Part shown: positions 56,875-64,000 of the stretch, in pieces
Layout: every line of letters begins with the position of its first letter
How positions within the stretch are numbered: the first letter of the stretch is position 1
Assembly (NCBI GenBank): GCA_903828695.1
Contig: CAIKNE010000126.1
Span: forward strand, 1-64,000
DNA length: 64,000 bases
Direction: 5' to 3'
DNA from: an uncultured Burkholderiales bacterium
GTDB lineage: Bacteria; Pseudomonadota; Gammaproteobacteria; Burkholderiales; Burkholderiaceae_C
Translations under genes and position numbers: made by a program
Notes under the pieces: model-generated
Database searches by the model: none
The model's input: only the letters and a program-made list of their open reading frames with translations
Told to the model about the DNA's origin: nothing

Positions 56875-57543
56875 GTGGATATCTCTCACCTCATTCAAAC
56901 CGTCACAGTCAACGCCTTACCGGTGTTGTTTGCAATCACCTTGCACGAGGCGGCTCATGGGTACGCGGCGAAATACTTTGGTGACAATACAGCCTGGCTT
57001 TTGGGAAGGGTAACGCTCAACCCAGTGCCCCATATTGATTTGGTAGGCACGCTCATCATGCCACTCATCATTTATTTTGCCACTGCTGGGACCTTCCTTT
57101 TTGGTTATGCCAAGCCAGTGCCCGTTCGATTTGGTGACCTGCGCAACCCCAAACGCGATATGGTTTGGGTAGCTTTAGCTGGTCCAGTCATGAACTTAAT
57201 GCAAGCCTTTATTTGGGGAGTGGCTTTGTACACTCTTTTAGGCTTTAACTTTGATGAAACTTTTTTCTTGGAAATGTGTAAAGCAGGCGTTTTGGTCAAC
57301 ATCGTCATGTTTGCTTTTAATCTCTTTCCCGTGCCCCCCTTAGACGGAGGTCGTGTTTTGGTGGGCTTACTGCCGCGCAAAATGGCAATGGAATTTTCTC
57401 GTATAGAGCCTTACGGTTTTTATATTGTGATGGTTATGGTCTTCTTAAACATCATTAACCCCATTTGGATGACGCCAATCATGGGACTTACGTTTACGAC
57501 ATTAGACATCGCCCTGCATCCTCTCGAACTTTTATTTCGCTAA
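56875..57543 (+). CDS. Site-2 protease family (M50) membrane metalloprotease
   Basis: A 222-residue integral membrane protein of the short M50 family. The zinc site is His 24, Glu 25, His 28 in ITLHEAAHGYAAKYFGD, and the second ligand Asp is in NLFPVPPLDGGRVL. Four or five helices are seen; no PDZ domain. The start is a GTG at 56875 because the conserved DISHLIQTV begins there; the nearby ATG is out of frame. trpS follows after three bases. Substrate unknown; such genes next to trpS are very common in proteobacteria. Confidence 0.9.
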   Translation: MDISHLIQTVTVNALPVLFAITLHEAAHGYAAKYFGDNTAWLLGRVTLNPVPHIDLVGTLIMPLIIYFATAGTFLFGYAKPVPVRFGDLRNPKRDMVWVALAGPVMNLMQAFIWGVALYTLLGFNFDETFFLEMCKAGVLVNIVMFAFNLFPVPPLDGGRVLVGLLPRKMAMEFSRIEPYGFYIVMVMVFLNIINPIWMTPIMGLTFTTLDIALHPLELLFR

Positions 57544-57546
57544 TCC

Positions 57547-58743
57547 ATGAAAGAACGCGTTTTATCAGGCATGCGCCCTACCGGGGCACTCCACTTGGGT
57601 CACTATCACGGGGCCCTTAAAAATTGGGTGCGCCTGCAAAGCGAGATGGAGTGTTACTACTTTGTCGCCGATTGGCACGCACTCACCACTCATTATGAGA
57701 GCCGCGAGGTGATCGAGAAAAACGTCTACGAGATGGTGATCGATTGGCTTGCAGTAGGACTCGATCCCAATCAATGCACTATCTTTCTACAAAGCAAAAT
57801 TCCCGAACACGCTGAGCTGTTCACACTCCTCGCAATGGGAACCCCCATAGGGTGGTTAGAGCGCGTTCCAACCTACAAAGATCAACAAGAAAAACTAAAA
57901 GATCACGATCTCTCCACTTACGGCTTCTTGGGCTATCCCCTTTTGCAGTCCGCAGATATTTTGATCTACAAGGCCAAATATGTGCCCGTGGGGGAGGATC
58001 AGTCCTCCCACGTTGAGTTAACGCGCGAAGTGGCCCGCCGCTTCAATCATTTGTATGGTCGTGAGTTTGATTACGAACAGCGTGTTCAAGCCGTTTTATC
58101 AACCCTTCCCCCAGAGAGTGCAAAGAGGCTTGAAAAATCTCGTAAAAAGTTCCAAGAAGCTGGAGACCTCAAGGCCTTAGAAGGAGCGCTTGGGTTTATC
58201 AACGAGCAAACCCAACTCAACCCTCAGGACCGAGAGCGACTGATAGGGTATATGAAAGGGACGGGGCAGGAAATCTTGATTGAACCCCAAACTCTTTTGA
58301 CTCAGGCTAGCAGGGTGCCTGGACTTGACGGCGCAAAAATGAGCAAAAGCTATAACAACTCAATCGCCATTCGGGAAGAAAAAGCCAATCTGGAGCAAAA
58401 AATCAGGCGCATGCCCACAGATCCAGCCAGAATTAAAAGAACAGATGCCGGGGATCCTAGTAGATGTCCTGTATGGCAATTCCACATTTTGTATTCCAAT
58501 GAGAGTACCCAAGAGTGGGTGCAAAAGGGGTGCAAAAGCGCCGCAATTGGATGCTTAGAATGTAAACAACCTGTCATAGACGGAATTTTGCGAGAACAAC
58601 AACCCATGTTTGAACGTGCAGAGCCTTATATGTCGAATCCCAAAATTGTTAGAGAAATCGTTGAAAACGGTACAAATAAAGCGCGCCAAGTGGCTCAAGC
58701 AACGATGAGAGATGTGCGCTCGGCAATGGGTTTGAATTATTAA
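57547..58743 (+). CDS. trpS: Tryptophanyl-tRNA synthetase
   Basis: Charges tRNA-Trp (class Ic). HIGH-like motif HLGHYHGAL in RPTGALHLGHYHGALKNW and KMSKS motif in DGAKMSKSYNN are intact, and the GEDQSSHVELTREVARRFN segment is typical. The 398 residues are longer than the 334-residue E. coli enzyme; the extra length lies mainly in a region around residues 185-265 (helical, charged, between GREFDYEQ and TLLTQASRVPG), as in other betaproteobacterial long-type TrpS. Together with trpF, trpB and trpA elsewhere in the window. Confidence 0.95.
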   Translation: MKERVLSGMRPTGALHLGHYHGALKNWVRLQSEMECYYFVADWHALTTHYESREVIEKNVYEMVIDWLAVGLDPNQCTIFLQSKIPEHAELFTLLAMGTPIGWLERVPTYKDQQEKLKDHDLSTYGFLGYPLLQSADILIYKAKYVPVGEDQSSHVELTREVARRFNHLYGREFDYEQRVQAVLSTLPPESAKRLEKSRKKFQEAGDLKALEGALGFINEQTQLNPQDRERLIGYMKGTGQEILIEPQTLLTQASRVPGLDGAKMSKSYNNSIAIREEKANLEQKIRRMPTDPARIKRTDAGDPSRCPVWQFHILYSNESTQEWVQKGCKSAAIGCLECKQPVIDGILREQQPMFERAEPYMSNPKIVREIVENGTNKARQVAQATMRDVRSAMGLNY

Positions 58744-58764
58744 TGATTAGGGAGAGTAAATAAA

Positions 58765-59370
58765 ATGAGTCTATACGTTATTGATGATCATCCACTCGTA
58801 CGCCAAGCCATTGGCATGTTGCTACGAAGAATTCACCCCGCATCCAAGGTTGTTGAACTCGACCGCTATAGCGAGTTGCAGGCCGCACTGATCAAAAATG
58901 GAGAGCCTGAACTCTTTGTTCTCGATTTATTACTCCCAGGCATTAAAGGGGCTAGCGCCATCAGTGAGATCAAAGGCATGTACCCCAACTCGCCTTTGGT
59001 CGTCTTCTCAGCTATGCCTGCGGGCGAGGCAAAGGAGGCGTGCTTGGAGGCGGGTGCTGATCTATATATTGAGAAGACATCCAGCTCAAACGATGTCTCT
59101 AGTGCTATTCAAGGTCTATTGCACGTTGATGAGGAGGGCGATGAAGAGGCGCTTCCTAGCCCAACTGGCGACACAAAACTGTCTAAACGCCAAAAGCAGC
59201 TCATCCTCATGCTTGATAGAGGGCTGAGCAACCGAGATATTGCTGCTGAACTCAACATCAGTGAGCACACCGTTAAAGTGCATCTTTGGAGGCTCTTTAG
59301 ACGACTGGGGGTCAAGAGCAGAACTCAAACGCTGCACTTTGCCCGCTCGCGTGGACTTTTAATGAGCTGA
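58765..59370 (+). CDS. NarL/FixJ-type response regulator
   Basis: A 201-residue regulator. Receiver domain: acidic pair Asp-Asp in YVIDDHPLVRQA, phospho-acceptor Asp in FVLDLLLPGIKG, conserved Ser in VVFSAMP, and Lys in LYIEKTSS. The C-terminal LuxR-type helix-turn-helix (LSKRQKQLILMLDRGLSNRD, AAELNISEHTVKVHLWRLFRRLGV) follows an acidic linker. No histidine kinase gene lies nearby, so it is an orphan in this window; its partner must be elsewhere. 21 bases after trpS, possibly co-transcribed, and ended by a terminator shared with the ccm operon. Confidence 0.9.
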   Translation: MSLYVIDDHPLVRQAIGMLLRRIHPASKVVELDRYSELQAALIKNGEPELFVLDLLLPGIKGASAISEIKGMYPNSPLVVFSAMPAGEAKEACLEAGADLYIEKTSSSNDVSSAIQGLLHVDEEGDEEALPSPTGDTKLSKRQKQLILMLDRGLSNRDIAAELNISEHTVKVHLWRLFRRLGVKSRTQTLHFARSRGLLMS

Positions 59371-59416
59371 TTTTAAAAAATATCGCCGGACTCGAATAGC
59401 AACTCAAAGCAGTCTG

Positions 59417-59454
59417 AAAAAAACCATCTCAAGTCAAAATGAGATGGTTTTTTT
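59417..59454. terminator. Bidirectional terminator between the response regulator and ccmI
   Basis: AAAAAAACCATCTCA at 59417-59431 and TGAGATGGTTTTTTT at 59440-59454 form a perfect 15-bp stem with an 8-base loop. A run of A on one side and T on the other lets it act on both convergent transcripts. The end of ccmI overlaps its last bases. Confidence 0.9.
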
Positions 59455-60781
59455 AGTTCAATGCATCCACAATTGTTAAGCGCAGGTTCTGAGTGCCCAC
59501 CTTCACAGGGCCTTTTGTGACCCCGTAGTCCCCCGCTTGGGGCATAGCATTACCTGACGCTGAAATACGCGCCTTAATCATCACCTCAGACACAGAGGAT
59601 AAATTAGAAGCTGGATTCATGGCGTTGGTGTCATCCAATACAAAATCATAGGGCATATGCGCAACCGTTGTTTTAATCATCGCAAGCGGCATCCTTGAGC
59701 CGGACACCGGAACAGCATAAATAAACACCGTATCGCCAGGGTGAATCTTGGTTGCAAGCGTAGGAGATATCTCTACACGGCCTATGAGTTGCGATTTTGC
59801 AGCGTCCATACCCTTGGATGCAGATTGAGCCAAGGGCTTCACACCCAATCGCTCCTGCGCTTTTGCAATGGCATCTGTTAGTGCAGCGTTATCAGGCGAG
59901 TTAGGTGGAACAAATTTTTGAACATGTTGCCAATACTTTAAAGCTTCAGAGTAATGCTCCTCAGAAAACGCAGCGCTTCCCGCTAGTAAAAGAGCGTTGC
60001 CTTGGTCGGGATTTGCCTTGAGTACTCTTGCAATAATCGACCAAGGCTCACCTTTAAAGCTGCCGTGATTGATCTGCGCCAGCACTTCAGCACGCTCGAT
60101 CTCCACATCATCGTTTTGACTCAAACTCAGCGACTTGGTTAAGGCCTTTTCTGCGCTCTCAAAGTGGGACAAAGAACGCTCAACGCGGGCAAGCATGACC
60201 CAACCATCTGCATTATTAGGCTCTTGCGCCAAACGCTTGGTCAACTCGTCCGCCATTTGAGCTAGTTTCTCGGGAGTGAAAGCCTCATCGGCGGGGCCAG
60301 CGGTGGTCTCCACATAATCCAGCGCAGTAGGCGTGCCCACTACGGAATAGAGAGCTATGGATAAAACAGGTATCAAAACAGCCAAAGCCGGAACCGTCCA
60401 ACGAATCCAAGGTGTTTGTTTGCGCTGAGAAGCAAAGACAGCAGAGTCATTTGGATCAAAGGCTTCCTTGCTTTTTGCGTCGTACCCGCCCATATGAGCC
60501 AAAGACTGGGTCTGAGCCTGCGAGTCCTCAACGAGTCGCTGGGCGAGCTCCTCTCTGGCAACTTCGAACTCATGCTCAGTCATACGACCAATTTCAAACT
60601 CAGCCGCCAACTCCGTCAACTGCTCTCGGTACACAGCGACATTGGCCATCATGGCCTCTTTAGGATCGAGTTGTAGGGCACGGCTTTTGTAAACCGCCGA
60701 CTTTAAAGCAGCCCAAAAAAATGCAACGACCAGGACCAGCAACACGAACGCTAGAAGGACAAATAAAAGAGTCTCGTTCAC
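59453..60781 (-). CDS. ccmI: Cytochrome c biogenesis protein CcmI
   Basis: Binds apocytochrome c and hands it to the CcmFH heme ligase. The 442 residues show two N-terminal membrane helices (LLFVLLAFVLLVLVVAFFWAA and, near 124-146, WIRWTVPALAVLIPVLSIALY), a TPR-containing periplasmic region (SHFESAEKALTKSLSLSQ) and a C-terminal beta domain of about 110 residues (GRVEISPTLATKIHPGDTVFIYAV) as in CycH/CcmI fused forms. It is last in the ccm operon, two bases after ccmH. Confidence 0.9.
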   Translation of the reverse strand: MNETLLFVLLAFVLLVLVVAFFWAALKSAVYKSRALQLDPKEAMMANVAVYREQLTELAAEFEIGRMTEHEFEVAREELAQRLVEDSQAQTQSLAHMGGYDAKSKEAFDPNDSAVFASQRKQTPWIRWTVPALAVLIPVLSIALYSVVGTPTALDYVETTAGPADEAFTPEKLAQMADELTKRLAQEPNNADGWVMLARVERSLSHFESAEKALTKSLSLSQNDDVEIERAEVLAQINHGSFKGEPWSIIARVLKANPDQGNALLLAGSAAFSEEHYSEALKYWQHVQKFVPPNSPDNAALTDAIAKAQERLGVKPLAQSASKGMDAAKSQLIGRVEISPTLATKIHPGDTVFIYAVPVSGSRMPLAMIKTTVAHMPYDFVLDDTNAMNPASNLSSVSEVMIKARISASGNAMPQAGDYGVTKGPVKVGTQNLRLTIVDALN

Positions 60782-60782
60782 A

Positions 60783-61346
60783 TCATTCCTTATGCGCGTG
60801 GTGAACAGATTCTTGGGCGTGTGAGCCCATGTCTGAATCTGGAGTTAAATTTAAATCAGGCACAGTGGCATTGATTGTTGCGAGTTGTTGGGACTGAATT
60901 TTTTTATTTCTTTTGTCAATCACCATCAATAAGATAACCAGCCCAATCAAAAGACATGCAAAGGGACCAAACCACAAGAGCCAGGTCATTGGTTTGACTG
61001 CGGGGCGGTACAAAACAAAGTCGCCGTATCGCTCCACCAAATAGTCTTTAATCTCTTGATCGGTTTTTCCTTTAACAATTTGCTCTCGCACCTGCGCGCG
61101 CAAATCCTCAGCCAAATCCGCCCTAGAAGAGGCGAGAGATTCATTTTGACAAACCAAACATCTCAACTCATCGGCGATGTGAACAAGCCTTGCCTCCACC
61201 TGTGCATCACTCGCCATCAGTTCAGCCTCTTTGGCCAACACAGGATTGACCAACAAAAGCAGCGAAAGCGCACCAACACCCAGCACCCTCGTCCAACCAA
61301 GAGAGATAAATCTTAATTTTTGCTTTGCATATTGAGTCAAATTCAT
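60783..61346 (-). CDS. ccmH: Cytochrome c-type biogenesis protein CcmH
   Basis: A thiol oxidoreductase that reduces the heme-binding Cys of apocytochrome c. The 187 residues have a signal peptide (VLGVGALSLLLLVNPVLAKE), the redox motif Cys 63-Leu-Val-Cys 66 in LRCLVCQNESLASS, RADLAEDLRAQVREQ and a C-terminal membrane helix (LLWFGPFACLLIGLVILLMV). The last 45 residues are a polar, His-containing tail. Its start overlaps ccmG by four bases. Confidence 0.94.
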   Translation of the reverse strand: MNLTQYAKQKLRFISLGWTRVLGVGALSLLLLVNPVLAKEAELMASDAQVEARLVHIADELRCLVCQNESLASSRADLAEDLRAQVREQIVKGKTDQEIKDYLVERYGDFVLYRPAVKPMTWLLWFGPFACLLIGLVILLMVIDKRNKKIQSQQLATINATVPDLNLTPDSDMGSHAQESVHHAHKE

Positions 61347-61924
61347 GAGTTCTCCAAACCACGTAATATCGGTAGTAAGGTTTCGGTCAATATTTGCGGT
61401 GTCACGGGTCCAATTTGCTTGTACCGAATGACTCCATTTTTATCGATGATATAGGTCTCTGGGACGCCGTAAACGCCGTAATCAATGCCCACACGCCCGT
61501 CAAGATCCATCACTGATAAAGTGTAAGGATTGCCGTGACGCTCAAGCCATACCGAACCCCTCGAGCGGGCTAAGCTCAGTTGCGCATCTGGCGTGAGTTT
61601 TTTCTCCGGATCATCTTGAGGCTGAATCTCCTTGTAGCTTAGTCCAACAATAGGTACGCCTATTTGCTTGGCAAATGCAACAAGTACGGGGTGCTCCTCT
61701 CGACAACTCACGCACCAAGTAGCCCAAACGTTAAGCATCCAAACGCGTCCCTTGTAGTCCTGTGGGCTAAAAGGTGTGTTACCCGATAAAGTTTGCAAAG
61801 AAAAATCGGGCGCTGCCCGGTTAATGAGCGGGGAGGGGATTTCGTGTGGGTCACGGCGCAGACCAACGGCCAAAAAAACCACCAAAACCAAAAATAAAAC
61901 CAAAGGAATTAAAAACTTTTTCAT
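61343..61924 (-). CDS. ccmG: Thiol:disulfide interchange protein CcmG (DsbE)
   Basis: A membrane-anchored periplasmic thioredoxin that keeps apocytochrome c reduced. The 193 residues show an N-terminal signal anchor (FLIPLVLFLVLVVFLAVGL), then a thioredoxin fold with active-site Cys 71 and Cys 74 (WATWCVSCREEHP), and the GVYGVPETYIIDKNG cis-Pro loop. It overlaps ccmH by four bases and lies 11 bases after ccmF. Confidence 0.94.
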   Translation of the reverse strand: MKKFLIPLVLFLVLVVFLAVGLRRDPHEIPSPLINRAAPDFSLQTLSGNTPFSPQDYKGRVWMLNVWATWCVSCREEHPVLVAFAKQIGVPIVGLSYKEIQPQDDPEKKLTPDAQLSLARSRGSVWLERHGNPYTLSVMDLDGRVGIDYGVYGVPETYIIDKNGVIRYKQIGPVTPQILTETLLPILRGLENS

Positions 61925-61935
61925 TTGCGTTAATC

Positions 61936-64000
61936 CTAAGTCGCTGATTGAACGCCTGAGTCGGTGTGCAAAGACGCAGACTGGGACAACTCATGAGCGG
62001 TGGAGTCAACTTCCAATGTTTGTGCTTGAGAGTTGACTGCCTCTGGTGACCCAGACTCCAAGGAGTCTTCACCTATCTCACGCTCGTCACCATCCTTAAC
62101 ATCAGCCCCCATCGATAGCGCTTGACCCGCCGTTTGCAAAGGACTTTGCGCGTTGGCTCGACGGTACCTGCGATCAAGAGAGGCCAATAAACCGCCTAAG
62201 ACCATCATCAACACACCCACCCACAACCAAGGCACAAAGGGTTTGTAATATATGCGCATGCTCCACTGATGAGCATCCCCGGGGAGGGGGTCTCCTAAAG
62301 AGACGTATAAATCTCGCCATAAATTAGAGCTGATAGCGGCCTCGGTCATTGGCATCGCAGATGAGAGGTAGTGTCTTTTCTCAGGTTTTAAGATTTCAGT
62401 ACTTTCACCTGAATTGAAAACCTCAATTTGCGCTTGACTGGCTGTGTAATTGGGGCCCTTGACCTCACCAATCGCGTTCAAGCGAAAGACATAGGGCTGG
62501 ATCGTGACCTCATCTCCGATCGCCATTTTCACGTCCCGCTCTACCTCAAAGGATTTCACGCCCGTCACTCCCAGCACGACAATAGCCAAACCAAGGTGTG
62601 CAAAGTGCTGCCCCCAAAAAGAGCCTCCTATGCGACCGGGCTTGAGGACTCGCTCGACCATGTGCTGCACGGTGCCTAGACCAACCCACAACCCCAAAGT
62701 CCAACCTAAGAAAACCCCAAACGACCACTCACCAATAAGAAAGGGCAAGGACGCTCCAAGGACCACACTCAGTAGTGCAGTCCATCGCAGGTGCATGAAC
62801 ATATCTTGCAAATTAGCGTTTCTCCACTTGGCAACGGTACCAGGTATCAATAGGAAAAGTATGGGGACCATCAACGGGGCAAATACCAAATTGAAATAAG
62901 GAGGTCCCACCGATAACTTACCCAAATTCAGTGCATCGATGACCAATGGGTACAAAGTTCCCAATAAAACCGCAGCCGTTGCCACGCTGAGCAAAACGCT
63001 GTTGATCAACATAAAGGTTTCCCTGGACAACAAACCCATCGTACCGCCAAGGGTTACCTTAGGTGCCCGCCAGGCAAACAAAGTAAGGGATGAGCCCACA
63101 ACAATGGCCAAAAAACAAAGTACAAAGATACCTCTGGTGGGGTCTGCAGCAAAGGCGTGCACGGATGTCAAAACGCCTGAGCGAACCAAAAACGTACCCA
63201 GCAAAGAAAGCGAGAAGGCAGCGATGGCCAATAGAACGGTCCAGGCCTTAAATCCACCTCTTTTTTCTGTAACCATCAAAGAGTGAATCAGCGCCGTTGA
63301 GACCAGCCACGGCATCAATGATGCGTTCTCCACAGGATCCCAAAACCACCACCCCCCCCATCCGAGCTCGTAGTAGGCCCACCAAGAACCCAGGCCAATT
63401 CCAAGTGTCAAAAAAGACCACGCAATAACAGTCCAGGGCCTTGACCAACGCGACCACGCTGAGTCGAGTCGACCCGTAATTAAAGCTGCAATTGCAAATG
63501 CAAATGCAACTGACATACCCACGTAACCCATATAAAGCATGGGAGGATGAATCACCAACCCAGGATCTTGTAGCAAAGGATTTAAGTCCCGACCTTCTGC
63601 AGGAACGGGTAGCTCTCTAAGAAATGGGTTGGAGGTAAACAATATAAAGAGTATGAACCCAACAGAGATGAAACCCAAGACACTCAAAACGCGGGAGATG
63701 ACTCCAATGGGAAGACTCTTTGAAAAATAAGCGACCAAAGATGTCCAAACAGACAACATTAAAATCCAAAGCATCAATGAGCCTTCATGCCCCCCCCAAA
63801 CCGCAGCAATCTTGTAAGGCGTGGGCAATAGGTGGTTTGAGTGCTCAGCAACGTAGGCAATTGAGAAATCGTCCCTCAAAAACCCCGTCAACAAACACCC
63901 GTACGCACCCGCCACCAAGGCGAACTGTAACCATGCAGTGGGTCGAGCAAGGTACTGCCAAGCATGTTGCTTGGTGAGAGAGCCGACTAAGGGAAGTACA
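61936..64000 (-). CDS. ccmF: Heme lyase CcmF (5' end beyond the window)
   Basis: The heme-attachment subunit of the cytochrome c maturation system, in the inner membrane. The frame stays open to the right edge: before the nominal TTG at 63918, the codons 63919-63999 still read LPLVGSL...AWLQFAL, which matches the first helices of CcmF, so the gene is partial. Seen: VAEHSNHLLPTPYKIAAVWG, GHEGSLMLW, the WWD motif region (YYELGWGGWWFWDPVENASL), several His, and many helices. The final 90 residues form an acidic tail. Two runs of eight C (63351-63359 and 63790-63797) occur. ccmABCDE would lie to the right. Confidence 0.95.
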   Translation of the reverse strand, partial: VLPLVGSLTKQHAWQYLARPTAWLQFALVAGAYGCLLTGFLRDDFSIAYVAEHSNHLLPTPYKIAAVWGGHEGSLMLWILMLSVWTSLVAYFSKSLPIGVISRVLSVLGFISVGFILFILFTSNPFLRELPVPAEGRDLNPLLQDPGLVIHPPMLYMGYVGMSVAFAFAIAALITGRLDSAWSRWSRPWTVIAWSFLTLGIGLGSWWAYYELGWGGWWFWDPVENASLMPWLVSTALIHSLMVTEKRGGFKAWTVLLAIAAFSLSLLGTFLVRSGVLTSVHAFAADPTRGIFVLCFLAIVVGSSLTLFAWRAPKVTLGGTMGLLSRETFMLINSVLLSVATAAVLLGTLYPLVIDALNLGKLSVGPPYFNLVFAPLMVPILFLLIPGTVAKWRNANLQDMFMHLRWTALLSVVLGASLPFLIGEWSFGVFLGWTLGLWVGLGTVQHMVERVLKPGRIGGSFWGQHFAHLGLAIVVLGVTGVKSFEVERDVKMAIGDEVTIQPYVFRLNAIGEVKGPNYTASQAQIEVFNSGESTEILKPEKRHYLSSAMPMTEAAISSNLWRDLYVSLGDPLPGDAHQWSMRIYYKPFVPWLWVGVLMMVLGGLLASLDRRYRRANAQSPLQTAGQALSMGADVKDGDEREIGEDSLESGSPEAVNSQAQTLEVDSTAHELSQSASLHTDSGVQSAT

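Noticed and set aside
60412..60676. Plus-strand frames opposite ccmI
   Set aside because: Antisense shadows of ccmI without ribosome sites; low-complexity Gln/Arg content.
63916..63918. TTG at 63918 as the start of ccmF
   Set aside because: The codons upstream to the window edge still encode conserved first helices of CcmF, so the gene is cut by the window and does not start there.
1..64000. Search for tRNA, rRNA, insertion sequences, prophage or attachment sites
   Set aside because: No cloverleaf, rRNA-like segment, transposase, integrase or flanking direct repeats were recognised on either strand.

Overview
The window looks like chromosomal DNA of a betaproteobacterium of the order Burkholderiales with moderate GC (judged by eye). 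The basis is gene order: acnB / CitE-like lyase / mdh, divergent from GntR regulator / sdhCDAB / sdhE / gltA; leuCDB-asd-fimV-truA-trpFBA-accD; and degP-lepA-lepB-rnc-era-recO-pdxJ-acpS-nagZ. These are arrangements I associate with Comamonadaceae- or Polynucleobacter-like genomes. I cannot fix the genus. I saw no rRNA, tRNA, CRISPR array, insertion sequence or prophage.

Layout. 1-1.8 kb is an accessory edge: the N-terminus of a long octapeptide-repeat protein running off the left end, a 450-base AT-rich gap, and a 2OG-Fe(II) oxygenase-like protein. 1.8-5.5 kb holds uvrD and, divergently, guaC. 5.5-17 kb is a TCA-cycle supercluster: acnB, a small exported protein, a CoA-ester lyase and mdh on the minus strand; the regulator, succinate dehydrogenase, its flavinylation factor and citrate synthase on the plus strand. 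17-30.3 kb is a plus-strand run for leucine, aspartate-family and tryptophan synthesis, with fimV, truA, accD and lysS. 30.3-40.6 kb is a minus-strand housekeeping run from degP down to nagZ (protein quality control, secretion, RNA processing, ribosome GTPases, recombination, pyridoxal phosphate, acyl carrier protein, wall recycling). 41-51 kb is mixed metabolism and transport: SDR, two-gene tricarboxylate transporter, gamma-glutamyltransferase-like enzyme, TatD, LolD with LolC/E. 51-59.4 kb carries recJ, a PHP phosphoesterase, a DMT exporter, a YciO-like protein, an M50 protease, trpS and a response regulator. 59.4-64 kb is the distal part of a cytochrome c maturation operon (ccmF-ccmG-ccmH-ccmI), with ccmF running off the right end.

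How it fits together. Most of the window is core metabolism and housekeeping of an aerobic heterotroph. The points that stand out are the 31-unit octad repeat protein, a perfect 19-bp palindrome in front of sdhC, a probable small RNA with promoter and terminator between degP and lepA, an orphan tctBA pair without a binding protein, a G10 tract inside recO, and an N-terminally extended Era. No convincing new multi-gene defence or mobile system was found; the octad-repeat protein and the candidate RNA are the best leads for something undescribed.
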